64,000 nt of DNA from Microthrixaceae bacterium (lineage in GTDB: Bacteria > Actinomycetota > Acidimicrobiia > Acidimicrobiales > Microtrichaceae). Below the pieces are notes generated by a model, which saw nothing but the letters and a program-made list of their open reading frames with translations, was not told where the DNA came from and did not search any database. A program made the position numbers and the translations under genes. The DNA is taken from assembly GCA_020637215.1 (NCBI GenBank), contig JACJWI010000003.1, positions 1-64,000 on the forward strand, given 5' to 3'. This document shows positions 39,374 through 54,708 of the stretch, in pieces (position 1 is the stretch's first letter; every line of letters starts with the position of its first letter).

Positions 39374-39410
39374 GACCCGGACCCGGCCCGGTCGGCTTGT
39401 CCACCGGGTC
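39374..39410. terminator. Possible weak hairpin after tuf copy 1
   Basis: GACCCGG (39374-39380) can pair with CCGGGTC (39404-39410). No T-run. A second hairpin, GACCCGGT/ACCGGGTC (39485-39492 and 39498-39505), lies just before the rpmG ribosome-binding site. Confidence 0.3.
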
Positions 39411-39526
39411 GGGGCCGGAGCACACTGACAGGTCCCCGTCGCGGCCCATCCGGGCCCCGGGGGCACCAGCAACGAACGAACTGCGACCCGGTCGAGCACC
39501 GGGTCGGGACAAGGAAGTGGGAGCCG

Positions 39527-39688
39527 ATGGCCTCCGACAAGCGGGTCGCTGTGACCCTCGAGTGCACCGAGTGCAAGCGTCGCAACTACATCACCAACAA
39601 GTCCAAGGTGAACGACCGCGAGCGCATCGAGCTCAAGAAGTACTGCCGCTGGGACCGCAAGCACACGGTCCACAAGGAGACCCGCTGA
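39527..39688 (+). CDS. rpmG: Ribosomal protein L33
   Basis: This 53-aa protein (MASDKRVAVTLECTECKRRN... ending HKETR) is the L33 normally found between tuf/tRNA genes and secE. AAGGAAGTGGGA precedes the ATG. It has CTEC (Cys13, Cys16) and Cys40, but the fourth zinc ligand is Asp43 (KYCRWDRKH instead of CxxC), so zinc binding may be lost or altered. Confidence 0.92.
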   Translation: MASDKRVAVTLECTECKRRNYITNKSKVNDRERIELKKYCRWDRKHTVHKETR

Positions 39689-39791
39689 TCCACCCCGGAT
39701 CCGCGTTCTGACGACAAGTCAGCACCACTTTCGGTACCTGGGTGTCATCGGAACGCGCGTCGGGTGCCCGGATCCGCATCGCTGCAGCGAA

Positions 39792-39797
39792 TAGGGT
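39792..39797 (+). promoter_or_regulatory. -10 box of the ECF sigma gene (leaderless)
   Basis: TAGGGT ends 6 nt before GTG 39804; there is no Shine-Dalgarno sequence. Confidence 0.5.
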
Positions 39798-39803
39798 GAC
39801 GCC

Positions 39804-40520
39804 GTGAGCGACCCCCACGCCACGCTGCTCCTCGGCGACGCGGGCCCGCCGGCGAGTCCAGCACCGCCGGAGAGCCCGGCCCCGGACCTCCGGCTGCTCG
39901 GCTCGGCCCCCCGCCCGTCCAGCGGTCGCTCCGAGCAGGACCCCGCGTCCGACGATGCGCAGGCCGCCGACGTCGACGCCGCCCGCTCCGGTGACCACGC
40001 CGCGTTCGCCCGCCTGGTCGAGGCGACCCACCGCGACACCTACGCCCTGGCCCTGCACCTCACCGGATGCGTCGAGGACGCCCGCGACGTCACCCAGGAG
40101 GCGTACCTGCGGGCCTACCGCGGCCTCGGCTCGTTCCGGGGCGACGCCCGCTTCTCCACCTGGATGTACCGGATCACCGCGAACGTGGCCGCCACCCAGG
40201 CCGGCCGGAACCGCCGCCACCGTCACGACGAGCTGGCCGACGACTCGCCCATCGCTGACCCGCGGCCCGACCACGACCCGGCCCTGGCCGCCGATGCCGG
40301 CGACCTGCGCGACCGCATCCTGGTCGCGCTGGGCCAGCTGCCCCCCAAGCTGCGCGCCGTGATCGTGCTCCGCGACGTGTACGAGCTTCCCCACGACGCC
40401 ATCGCCGAGGAGCTCGGCATCAGCGTGACCGCGGCCAAGGTGCGACTGCACCGGGCCCGTCACCGACTGCGCTCCGACGTCTTCCCCGAGCTCGCCGAGG
40501 TGCCCGGCCGTGCGCTGTGA
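39804..40520 (+). CDS. ECF RNA polymerase sigma factor
   Basis: This 238-aa protein has a disordered Pro-rich N-terminus of about 55 residues, then sigma region 2 (HAAFARLVEATHRDTYALALHLTG, EDARDVTQEAYLRAYRGLGSFRGDARFSTWMYRI) and region 4 (LGQLPPKLRAVIVLRDVYELPHDAIAEELGISVTAAKVRLHRARHRL). It overlaps the anti-sigma gene by 11 bp. It probably controls a stress response and is sequestered by its partner. It stands between rpmG and tRNA-Trp, inside a housekeeping cluster. Confidence 0.92.
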   Translation: MSDPHATLLLGDAGPPASPAPPESPAPDLRLLGSAPRPSSGRSEQDPASDDAQAADVDAARSGDHAAFARLVEATHRDTYALALHLTGCVEDARDVTQEAYLRAYRGLGSFRGDARFSTWMYRITANVAATQAGRNRRHRHDELADDSPIADPRPDHDPALAADAGDLRDRILVALGQLPPKLRAVIVLRDVYELPHDAIAEELGISVTAAKVRLHRARHRLRSDVFPELAEVPGRAL

Positions 40521-40872
40521 CGAGGTCGCTCCGCTTCTGCCGGCCATGTCCGACGGCACGGTCGTGCTGCCCTCCGACATGGCCGCCCACGTCGAGCACT
40601 GCCTGCGCTGCCAGGCGGAGCTGGTCCAGCACCGTCGGGTGCTGCGCACCCTGAGGTCGCTGCGGGCCGAGGTGCTCGAACCCGCGCCGGGGATGCTCAC
40701 CGACGTGCTCGCCGCGGTCGAGGAGGTGGGGGAGCGCCACGCCGTCCGCTCCCTGCTGCGGCGGCGACGCGTCGCCTACGGCGCCGGAGTGGCGGCGGCG
40801 ACGGTGGCCGGGGTGATCGGAGCGGTCGTGATCAACAGCCGTTCGCGTCGATCCCCGTCGCTGGCCGGCTGA
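40510..40872 (+). CDS. Anti-sigma factor with zinc-finger (ZAS-like) domain and membrane helix
   Basis: This 120-aa protein starts MRCDEVAPLLPAMSDG and has the HxxxCxxC motif in HVEHCLRCQAEL, the ZAS signature, then an amphipathic region and one membrane helix (AYGAGVAAATVAGVIGAVVI, about 88-107) with a short basic outside tail. It would bind the ECF sigma encoded just upstream at the membrane. GTG start overlaps the sigma gene. Confidence 0.85.
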   Translation: MRCDEVAPLLPAMSDGTVVLPSDMAAHVEHCLRCQAELVQHRRVLRTLRSLRAEVLEPAPGMLTDVLAAVEEVGERHAVRSLLRRRRVAYGAGVAAATVAGVIGAVVINSRSRRSPSLAG

Positions 40873-41003
40873 GCGACGCGACTCTCGCCGGTACATGCCG
40901 ACCGGTCACCGCGGCGTGCGGGTGAGCTGTCCGGACGATCCCCGGACGATCCCCCGGACGACCGGCTCCGGAATCGCGAGTCGTGCCCGGCCGTCCGCGC
41001 GTC

Positions 41004-41009
41004 TAGTCT
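41004..41009 (+). promoter_or_regulatory. Possible -10 box upstream of tRNA-Trp/secE
   Basis: TAGTCT, the same hexamer used before nuoA, tRNA-Thr and rplC, lies 95 nt before tRNA-Trp. No good -35. The rest of 40873-41104 shows nothing else. Confidence 0.4.
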
Positions 41010-41104
41010 TGCCCCTTGACGTCGCTCGCGAGGTCTGGACTCCCATGCTCCGACACACCCGTGGTCGGCCCGGATGGGGGTGCGGTCCGGACGGGTTGCG
41101 CCAC

Positions 41105-41177
41105 AGGGCAGTGGCTCAATTGGTAGAGCACCGGTCTCCAAAACCGGCGGTTGGGGGTTCGAGTCCCTCCTGCCCTG
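41105..41177 (+). tRNA. tRNA-Trp (anticodon CCA)
   Basis: 73 nt. Acceptor arms AGGGCAG and CTGCCCT, anticodon stem CCGGT/ACCGG with loop CTCCAAA, T-loop TTCGAGT. The 3' CCA is not encoded. Placement before secE is standard in actinobacteria. Confidence 0.95.
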
Positions 41178-41205
41178 CTCCACAGGTCGAAGAGGTCCCC
41201 CACAG

Positions 41206-41556
41206 ATGGCGATGAACCGAGAGCAGAAGCGTGCCATGCAGCGCGCCGGGCAGCTGAACGCTGACGGCTCGCAGGCACCGCGCGACCGCAAGGCGCCGGC
41301 TCAGAACGTGAAGTCCGAGCGCACGAAGCCGCTCGAGTTCGTCCGTGAGGTCCGCGCCGAGATGCGCAAGGTCTCCTGGCCCGACCGCCAGGAGGTCATC
41401 CGCTACTCGATGATCGTGCTGGTGGCCCTGGTCATCTTCACCGCCGGCGTGTTCGTCGTCGACTACGCGTTCGGGGAGCTGTTCCGGATCATCCTCGACC
41501 CGGGGAACTCCACCTCGGGCGCGTCCGGGCTGCTGACGCCTCCCACCCTGTACTGA
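41206..41556 (+). CDS. secE: Preprotein translocase subunit SecE
   Basis: This 116-aa protein has an N-terminal basic extension and the conserved SecE core: EFVREVRAEMRKVSWPDRQEVIRYS, followed by one membrane helix (MIVLVALVIFTAGVFVVDYAF). It clamps SecY in the translocon. ATG 41206 or 41212 are both possible. Confidence 0.93.
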   Translation: MAMNREQKRAMQRAGQLNADGSQAPRDRKAPAQNVKSERTKPLEFVREVRAEMRKVSWPDRQEVIRYSMIVLVALVIFTAGVFVVDYAFGELFRIILDPGNSTSGASGLLTPPTLY

Positions 41557-41649
41557 GGTCGGATCAGCAGCCCTCCGACCCACCCCGAGCATCCGAACGG
41601 CATCGGCGACGAACGCAGCCGGTCCCGACACTCCGCCCGAGAGAGATCC

Positions 41650-42507
41650 ATGACTGACCAGAACGACATCCCCACCACGGAGGCCGCCGACGACGCGCTC
41701 CAGGCCGCGGTCGACGACGAGGCCCGGGTGGAGGAGCTCATCACCGAGGTCGCCGGCGACGACGCCGGAGCCGACGCGATCGAGGCCCTGGCCGACGCCG
41801 AGGACATCGACGCCGACGGCGTGCTGGTGCAGGAGCCCGTGCAGGACGACGCCGTCCTCGACGAGCTCGTCGAGGACGAGGCCATTCTCGACGAGGACGA
41901 CCTGTTCGACGCGCAGGAGCCCCCGGCGCCCAAGCCGGTGTCGCCGTACGACCGCCCCGGCAAGTGGTACGTGCTGCACACCCAGTCCGGCTACGAGAAC
42001 AAGGTCCGCCAGAACATCGAGGCCCGCCGCGCCTCGATGAACATGGAGTCCCGCATCCACGAGGTCGTCATCCCCATGGAGGACGTCGTCGAGTTCAAGC
42101 AGGGCAAGAAGGTCGTCGTCCAGAAGAAGATGTTCCCCGGCTACCTGCTGATCCGCTGCAGCCTGAACGACGACAGCTGGTACGTGATCCGCAACACCCC
42201 CGGGGTGACCGGCTTCGTCGGCGCCGCCAACAAGCCCCAGGCGCTGCCCCGCAAGGACGTCGAGAACTTCCTCGGCACCGGCGAAGAGGTCGACGCCGAG
42301 GCACCGGCCACCCCCAAGCGCTCGGCCGGACCGGTCCACGGCTACGAGATCAACGAGACCGTCCGGGTCAAGGAGGGTCCGTTCGCCGACTTCTCCGGCG
42401 AGATCATCGAGATCAACGAGGACCAGCTCAAGGTCAAGGTGCTCGTCAACATCTTCGGCCGCGAGACCCCCGTCGAGCTCGAGTTCGCCCAGGTCGCCAA
42501 GCTCTGA
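41650..42507 (+). CDS. nusG: Transcription termination/antitermination protein NusG
   Basis: This 285-aa protein has an N-terminal acidic extension of about 100 residues (DDEARVEELITEVAGDD and similar), then the NGN domain (KWYVLHTQSGYENKVRQNIEARR, FPGYLLIRC, NTPGVTGFVG) and the C-terminal KOW domain (VRVKEGPFADFSGEIIEINED). It links RNA polymerase with Rho or the ribosome. The acidic extension occurs in actinobacterial NusG and is unusually long here. Confidence 0.95.
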   Translation: MTDQNDIPTTEAADDALQAAVDDEARVEELITEVAGDDAGADAIEALADAEDIDADGVLVQEPVQDDAVLDELVEDEAILDEDDLFDAQEPPAPKPVSPYDRPGKWYVLHTQSGYENKVRQNIEARRASMNMESRIHEVVIPMEDVVEFKQGKKVVVQKKMFPGYLLIRCSLNDDSWYVIRNTPGVTGFVGAANKPQALPRKDVENFLGTGEEVDAEAPATPKRSAGPVHGYEINETVRVKEGPFADFSGEIIEINEDQLKVKVLVNIFGRETPVELEFAQVAKL

Positions 42508-42675
42508 GCCAGCCCGCTCGGGTTGTGCCCGCCTCCGGGGCGGGACCAGAATGGTCAGTCGGTCCGGGCCGCCCCGACGGGTGGCCGCCGTGCCCCAGTC
42601 GAGTCGTCTCCCCGCGTGGGGCGCCGCCGGGTCCCATCTCCGGGGCCCGTCCAGAAGTCCGAGGAAAGTGAAGTC

Positions 42676-43101
42676 ATGGCCAAGAAGAAGGTCGTCGCCA
42701 TCGTCAAGATCCAGATCCCGGCCGGCCAGGCCTCGCCCGCGCCGCCGGTCGGCACGGCGCTCGGCCCGCACGGCGTGGCGATCATGGACTTCTGCAAGGA
42801 GTACAACGCCCGCACCGAGGCCCAGCGCGGCACCATCGTGCCGGTCGAGATCTCGATCTACGAGGACCGCACGTTCTCCTTCGTCACCAAGACCCCGCCG
42901 GCCCCGGTGCTCATCCGTGAGGCGGCCGGGCTCGACAAGGCGGCCGAGACCCCGGGTCGCGGCTTCGTCGGCAAGATCACCGACGCCCAGCTGACCGAGA
43001 TCGCCCAGACCAAGCTCCCCGACCTCAACACCGACGACATCGACGCCGCCAAGCTGCAGATCGCCGGCACCGCCCGCTCCATGGGCATCGAGGTCGTCTG
43101 A
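42676..43101 (+). CDS. rplK: Ribosomal protein L11
   Basis: This 141-aa protein shows the L11 signatures: VKIQIPAGQASPAPPVGTALGPHGV, FCKEYNARTEAQRG, and the C-terminal RNA-binding GTARSMGIEV. It forms the GTPase-associated centre. A GAGGAAAGTGAAGTC ribosome-binding region precedes the ATG. Confidence 0.97.
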   Translation: MAKKKVVAIVKIQIPAGQASPAPPVGTALGPHGVAIMDFCKEYNARTEAQRGTIVPVEISIYEDRTFSFVTKTPPAPVLIREAAGLDKAAETPGRGFVGKITDAQLTEIAQTKLPDLNTDDIDAAKLQIAGTARSMGIEVV

Positions 43102-43246
43102 GCCCGACGGCCCCGCACCGACCGCCGCAGAGTGCTCGGCGTCGGGCCCAACCGATCGTGACGGCTCCGGCCGTCGAACCCCACCCGGGAGGACCTCGCC
43201 CGGGCACCCGGGTCACAGATGAGGGAGAACCGGAAGGATTCGCACC

Positions 43247-43939
<693 letters not shown>

Positions 43940-44321
43940 GGCCGGCCCGCCCGGCCGAGTTCGGCGCTGGTGCCGGGGCGGACCGCTCCGGTAGCATCGA
44001 CCGGTCCCCTCCGGGGGACACCGAGATCTGACACTCGCCAGAGACCCCACGGCGCACCGGACGGTGCACAACGGGCCCCGGGCGTCCACCATCCGCCCGG
44101 AGCGACCCGGTCGGACCTCCGCAGGCGATCGCCTCCGGGGGCGGGACACCCACCGGCCCACCTGGGTAGGTGGACACCTGATCCGAACACCGTCCCCTGC
44201 GGTCGGTCGAGGAGGCGTCCGCTGGTGCGGGCGCCGGATCCCGACCCAGGAGGGTTGCGGCACGCAACCCCGGAACCGGACCGCGCCAGCGGTCCCCGAG
44301 ACAGACGGAAGGAGGTGTCAG
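43940..44321 (+). promoter_or_regulatory. rplJ leader region (382 bp, no gene)
   Basis: TAGCAT (43992-43997) is a likely -10, leaving an untranslated leader of about 320 nt. The region is rich in C/G blocks and short complementary segments (for example CCTCCGGGGG repeats at about 44009 and 44134). In many bacteria this leader binds the L10-(L7/L12)4 complex for autoregulation, and I expect the same here. GGAAGGAGG (about 44307-44315) is the rplJ ribosome-binding site. Confidence 0.5.
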
Positions 44322-45086
44322 ATGGAGAACCCGAGGCCGGAGAAGGTGGCCGTGGTGGAGGAGGTCAAGGACAAGTTCCAGACCGCCGACGCCGTGATCA
44401 TCACCGAGTACCGCGGTCTGACGGTTCGGGACCTGCAGGACCTGCGGACCTCGCTGCGCGAGGCCGGTGGCGAGTACCACGTGTACAAGAACACCCTGGT
44501 CAGGCGGGCGACGGCGTCGTTGGACCTCGAGCTCGACGAGCACCTGCTCGGACCGACGGCGCTCACGTTCGTCGGCAGCAAGGCCGACGGCACGCCGGGC
44601 GACGTCGTGACGGTGGCGAAGGCCCTCAAGTCGTTCGCCAAGTCCAACCCGCTGTTGGTCATGAAGGGCGGCGTGCTGGGCGACTCGCTGCTCGACCAGG
44701 CGGCGTTGTCGCGTCTGGCGGAGGTCGCACCCCGGGAGGAGCTGCTCGCTCGTCTCGCCGGTGGCATGGCTGCGCCCATGCAGAACTTCGCCAGCCTGCT
44801 CAACGCGATCCCTCAGAAGATGGCGTACGCACTGCAGGCGCTGATCGAGGCCGGCGGAGCGAGCGACGCACCCGCGTCGGTCGCCGACGAACCCACCGAG
44901 CCCGCTGCCGATGAGGCAGCCACCCAGGAACCCACTGCCGAGGCAGATCCAGCGGACACCGCTGAGGCCGAGGCGCCGGCACAGGCCGACGCATCGACCG
45001 ACACCGAAGATCAGGACCAGACCCCCGCCGAGGGCGGGGACGCGGCCGAGGCTGACGCCGACGACGCCGCCCAGGAACAGGAGTGA
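44322..45086 (+). CDS. rplJ: Ribosomal protein L10 with acidic C-terminal extension
   Basis: This 254-aa protein has the L10 core (about 1-170: PRPEKVAVVEEVKDKFQTAD, ITEYRGLTVRDLQDLRTSLR, HVYKNTLVRRA, LARLAGGMAAPM). It then has a tail of about 80 residues rich in Ala, Asp, Glu and Thr that is not part of the usual 170-180-aa protein. L10 anchors L7/L12 dimers; the extra acidic tail may mimic or assist the stalk. The strong GGAGG and the rplL gene 5 bp later support normal use. Confidence 0.95.
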   Translation: MENPRPEKVAVVEEVKDKFQTADAVIITEYRGLTVRDLQDLRTSLREAGGEYHVYKNTLVRRATASLDLELDEHLLGPTALTFVGSKADGTPGDVVTVAKALKSFAKSNPLLVMKGGVLGDSLLDQAALSRLAEVAPREELLARLAGGMAAPMQNFASLLNAIPQKMAYALQALIEAGGASDAPASVADEPTEPAADEAATQEPTAEADPADTAEAEAPAQADASTDTEDQDQTPAEGGDAAEADADDAAQEQE

Positions 45087-45091
45087 CAGAC

Positions 45092-45478
45092 ATGGCGACC
45101 AAGGAAGAGATCCTCGACGCGATCTCCAACATGACGGTGCTCGAGCTCTCCGAGCTGCTGAGCGAGTTCGAGGAGCGCTTCGGCGTGACCGCGGCGGCCC
45201 CGGTGGCCGTGGCGGCGGCCGCTCCGGCTGCGGGCGGCGGCGACGCCGGCGGTGGCGACGACGAGAAGACCAGCTTCGACGTGGTGCTCACCGCGGCGGG
45301 CGACAAGAAGATCGGCGTCATCAAGGAGGTCCGTGGGCTCACGAGCCTCGGGCTCAAGGAAGCCAAGGACCTGGTCGAGTCCGCCCCCAAGGCCGTCCTC
45401 GAGGGCGTGTCGAAGGAGGAGGCCGAGAAGGCCAAGGAGGCCATCGAGGCCGCCGGCGGGTCCGTCGAGATCAAGTGA
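45092..45478 (+). CDS. rplL: Ribosomal protein L7/L12
   Basis: This 128-aa stalk protein has an N-terminal dimer domain (ILDAISNMTVLELSELLSEFEERFGV), an Ala/Gly hinge, and the C-terminal domain (KTSFDVVLTAAGDKKIGVIKEVRGLTSLGLKEAKDLV). ATG 45092 is chosen over GTG 45083 because CAGGAG is 8 nt upstream. Confidence 0.97.
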   Translation: MATKEEILDAISNMTVLELSELLSEFEERFGVTAAAPVAVAAAAPAAGGGDAGGGDDEKTSFDVVLTAAGDKKIGVIKEVRGLTSLGLKEAKDLVESAPKAVLEGVSKEEAEKAKEAIEAAGGSVEIK

Positions 45479-45506
45479 CCGGGCCCCTTCGGGGGTGACC
45501 GTCGAC

Positions 45507-45540
45507 GCGAGGGCGTCCGGCTCCGGCCGGGCGCCCTCGC
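45507..45540. terminator. Hairpin after rplL
   Basis: GCGAGGGCG (45507-45515) and CGCCCTCGC (45532-45540) form a 9-bp stem, directly followed by the larger palindrome at 45540. There is no T-run, so it may attenuate rather than stop transcription into rpoBC. Confidence 0.5.
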
Positions 45541-45595
45541 CCGTTCTGTTCGTCGTTTCACATCACTGGAGTTGTGAAACGACGAACAGAACGGG
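45540..45595. repeat. Long perfect palindrome (23-bp stem), family A copy 2
   Basis: Arms 45540-45562 and 45573-45595, 10-nt loop. It matches the palindrome at 29319-29374 except for one compensated base pair (GTCG for GTTG) and the loop, so the pairing has been kept while the sequence changed. Confidence 0.9.
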
Positions 45596-45918
45596 AGGGG
45601 GACGGGGTGGGGGAGGCGGAGGCGGAGGTGCTTGACCTGCGCGGGTCATGTTCGTACGCTCCCCGGAACCGATCGCCACGGTCCGCCGCGGCGCCCTCTC
45701 AGCAGGGTGCCCTGCCGGCCGGCTCGGCCTGCTTCGGGCCGCTTGACCGACCCCGCACGCCCGCGTAACCTGTTCGGTTGCCGTGCCCTGCCGTTCGTCC
45801 TCCCCAGCAGTCCTCCCCTCACACGGAACTGCCGCTGAGGAGTCGCGCGCCCGGGGAACGGTGATGACCCGCCGCCCGCTCAGCGCCCACCGCTCGCCCA
45901 GCAACAGGGAGTAGCTCC
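45596..45918 (+). promoter_or_regulatory. rpoB upstream region with promoter
   Basis: TTGACC (45743-45748), a 17-nt spacer and TAACCT (45766-45771) form the best promoter in the window. It gives rpoBC its own start after the hairpins, with a leader of about 140 nt. AGGGA (about 45906-45910) is 8 nt before the TTG start. Nothing else was seen. Confidence 0.7.
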
Positions 45919-49521
<3,603 letters not shown>

Positions 49522-49540
49522 GAGAGGAACGACCACCCCC

Positions 49541-53518
<3,978 letters not shown>

Positions 53519-53536
53519 TCCGGTCCGGACCGGCCG

Positions 53537-53563
53537 AACCCCTGCCGCCGAACGGCAGGGGTT
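53537..53563 (+). terminator. Intrinsic terminator of rpoBC
   Basis: An 11-bp stem, AACCCCTGCCG (53537-53547) with CGGCAGGGGTT (53553-53563), a 5-nt loop and a short TTT. Its end overlaps the -35 box of the rpsL promoter. Confidence 0.65.
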
Positions 53564-53591
53564 TGCCACCGGTCCGGCCCGGCCCTAACCT
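53563..53591 (+). promoter_or_regulatory. Promoter of rpsL-rpsG-fusA
   Basis: TTGCCA (53563-53568), a 17-nt spacer and TAACCT (53586-53591). The -10 matches that of rpoB. The leader to GTG 53785 is about 190 nt and G/C-rich. Confidence 0.6.
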
Positions 53592-53784
53592 CGTCCGGTC
53601 ACCCGGTCGGGGCGAGGCGCTCCGCGCCCGGTCCCGGGCGAGGTGCCGCCAGGCCCCCGCGGGTCGGTGCTCCGGCACCGCCCGGGGCCGATCCGACAGT
53701 CGATGTGTCCCGCTCCTGTCCGGGCCCGGTCCCGACCGGGTGGGACCGAAGAACAGCAAGAGAAGCAGAGAACCGAGGTTCACC

Positions 53785-54156
53785 GTGCCCACGATCGAGC
53801 AGCTGGTCCGCAAGGGCCGTCAGACCAAGCGCCGCAAGGAGTCCACGCCGGCGCTGAAGGGCGCGCCCCAGCGGCGTGGGGTCTGCACTCGCGTGTTCAC
53901 CTCGACGCCCAAGAAGCCCAACTCGGCTCTGCGCAAGGTCGCTCGTGTCCGCCTCTCCAGCGGCATCGAGGTCACGGCCTACATCCCCGGTGAGGGACAC
54001 AACCTCCAGGAGCACTCGATGGTGCTCGTCCGCGGCGGTCGTGTGAAGGACCTCCCCGGCGTCCGCTACAAGATCATCCGCGGCACGCTCGACACCTCCG
54101 GGGTCCGCGACCGCAAGCAGGCACGTTCGCGCTACGGCGCCAAGAAGGAGTCCTGA
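53785..54156 (+). CDS. rpsL: Ribosomal protein S12
   Basis: This 123-aa protein is standard: MPTIEQLVRKGRQTKRRK, RRGVCTRVFTSTPKKPNSALRKVARV, PGEGHNLQEHSMVLVRGGRVKDLPGVRY. The Lys residues linked to streptomycin resistance are wild type (TPKKPNS). GTG start. Confidence 0.97.
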   Translation: MPTIEQLVRKGRQTKRRKESTPALKGAPQRRGVCTRVFTSTPKKPNSALRKVARVRLSSGIEVTAYIPGEGHNLQEHSMVLVRGGRVKDLPGVRYKIIRGTLDTSGVRDRKQARSRYGAKKES

Positions 54157-54157
54157 C

Positions 54158-54628
54158 ATGCCCCGCAAGGGTCCCGCCCCCCGCCGCCAGCTCCAGCCCG
54201 ACCCCATCTACCGGTCGGTGCTCGTGACCCAGATCGTCAACAAGGTCCTGCAGCGGGGCAAGCGCTCCACCGCCGAGCGCATCGTCTACGACGCCCTCGC
54301 CACCATCGAGGAGAAGACCGGGACCGACCCGGTGGTCACGCTCAAGCGGGCCATCGACAACGTCAAGCCCCAGCTCGAGGTCAAGAGCCGTCGCGTCGGC
54401 GGCGCCACCTACCAGGTGCCCGTCGAGGTCAAGCCCAACCGCTCCAACACCCTCGCCATCCGCTGGGTTGTCGGCTACGCCCGTCAGCGTCGCGAGCGCA
54501 CCATGGCCGAGCGCCTCGCCAACGAGCTGCTCGATGCCAGCAACGGCGTCGGCGCCGCGGCCAAGCGCAAGGAAGACCTGCACAAGATGGCCGAGTCCAA
54601 CCGGGCCTTCGCCCACTACCGCTTCTGA
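54158..54628 (+). CDS. rpsG: Ribosomal protein S7
   Basis: This 156-aa protein binds the 3' domain of 16S rRNA: MPRKGPAPRRQLQPDPIYRS, VTQIVNKVLQRGKRSTAERIVY, SRRVGGATYQVPVEV, MAERLANELLDA. It starts 1 bp after rpsL. Confidence 0.97.
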   Translation: MPRKGPAPRRQLQPDPIYRSVLVTQIVNKVLQRGKRSTAERIVYDALATIEEKTGTDPVVTLKRAIDNVKPQLEVKSRRVGGATYQVPVEVKPNRSNTLAIRWVVGYARQRRERTMAERLANELLDASNGVGAAAKRKEDLHKMAESNRAFAHYRF

Positions 54629-54708
54629 GTCCGCGGCGCTGATCCTGCGCCGGTCGACTCCGACCTCCACCCCGAACACCCCCGCACACCAAGACTGAGA
54701 CGACGACG

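Noticed and set aside
38108..39673. Long minus-strand frames opposite tuf copy 1 (and again 56851-57885 opposite copy 2)
   Set aside because: Their Arg/His/Leu-rich product is a by-product of the unusual tuf codons; identical in both copies because the DNA is identical.
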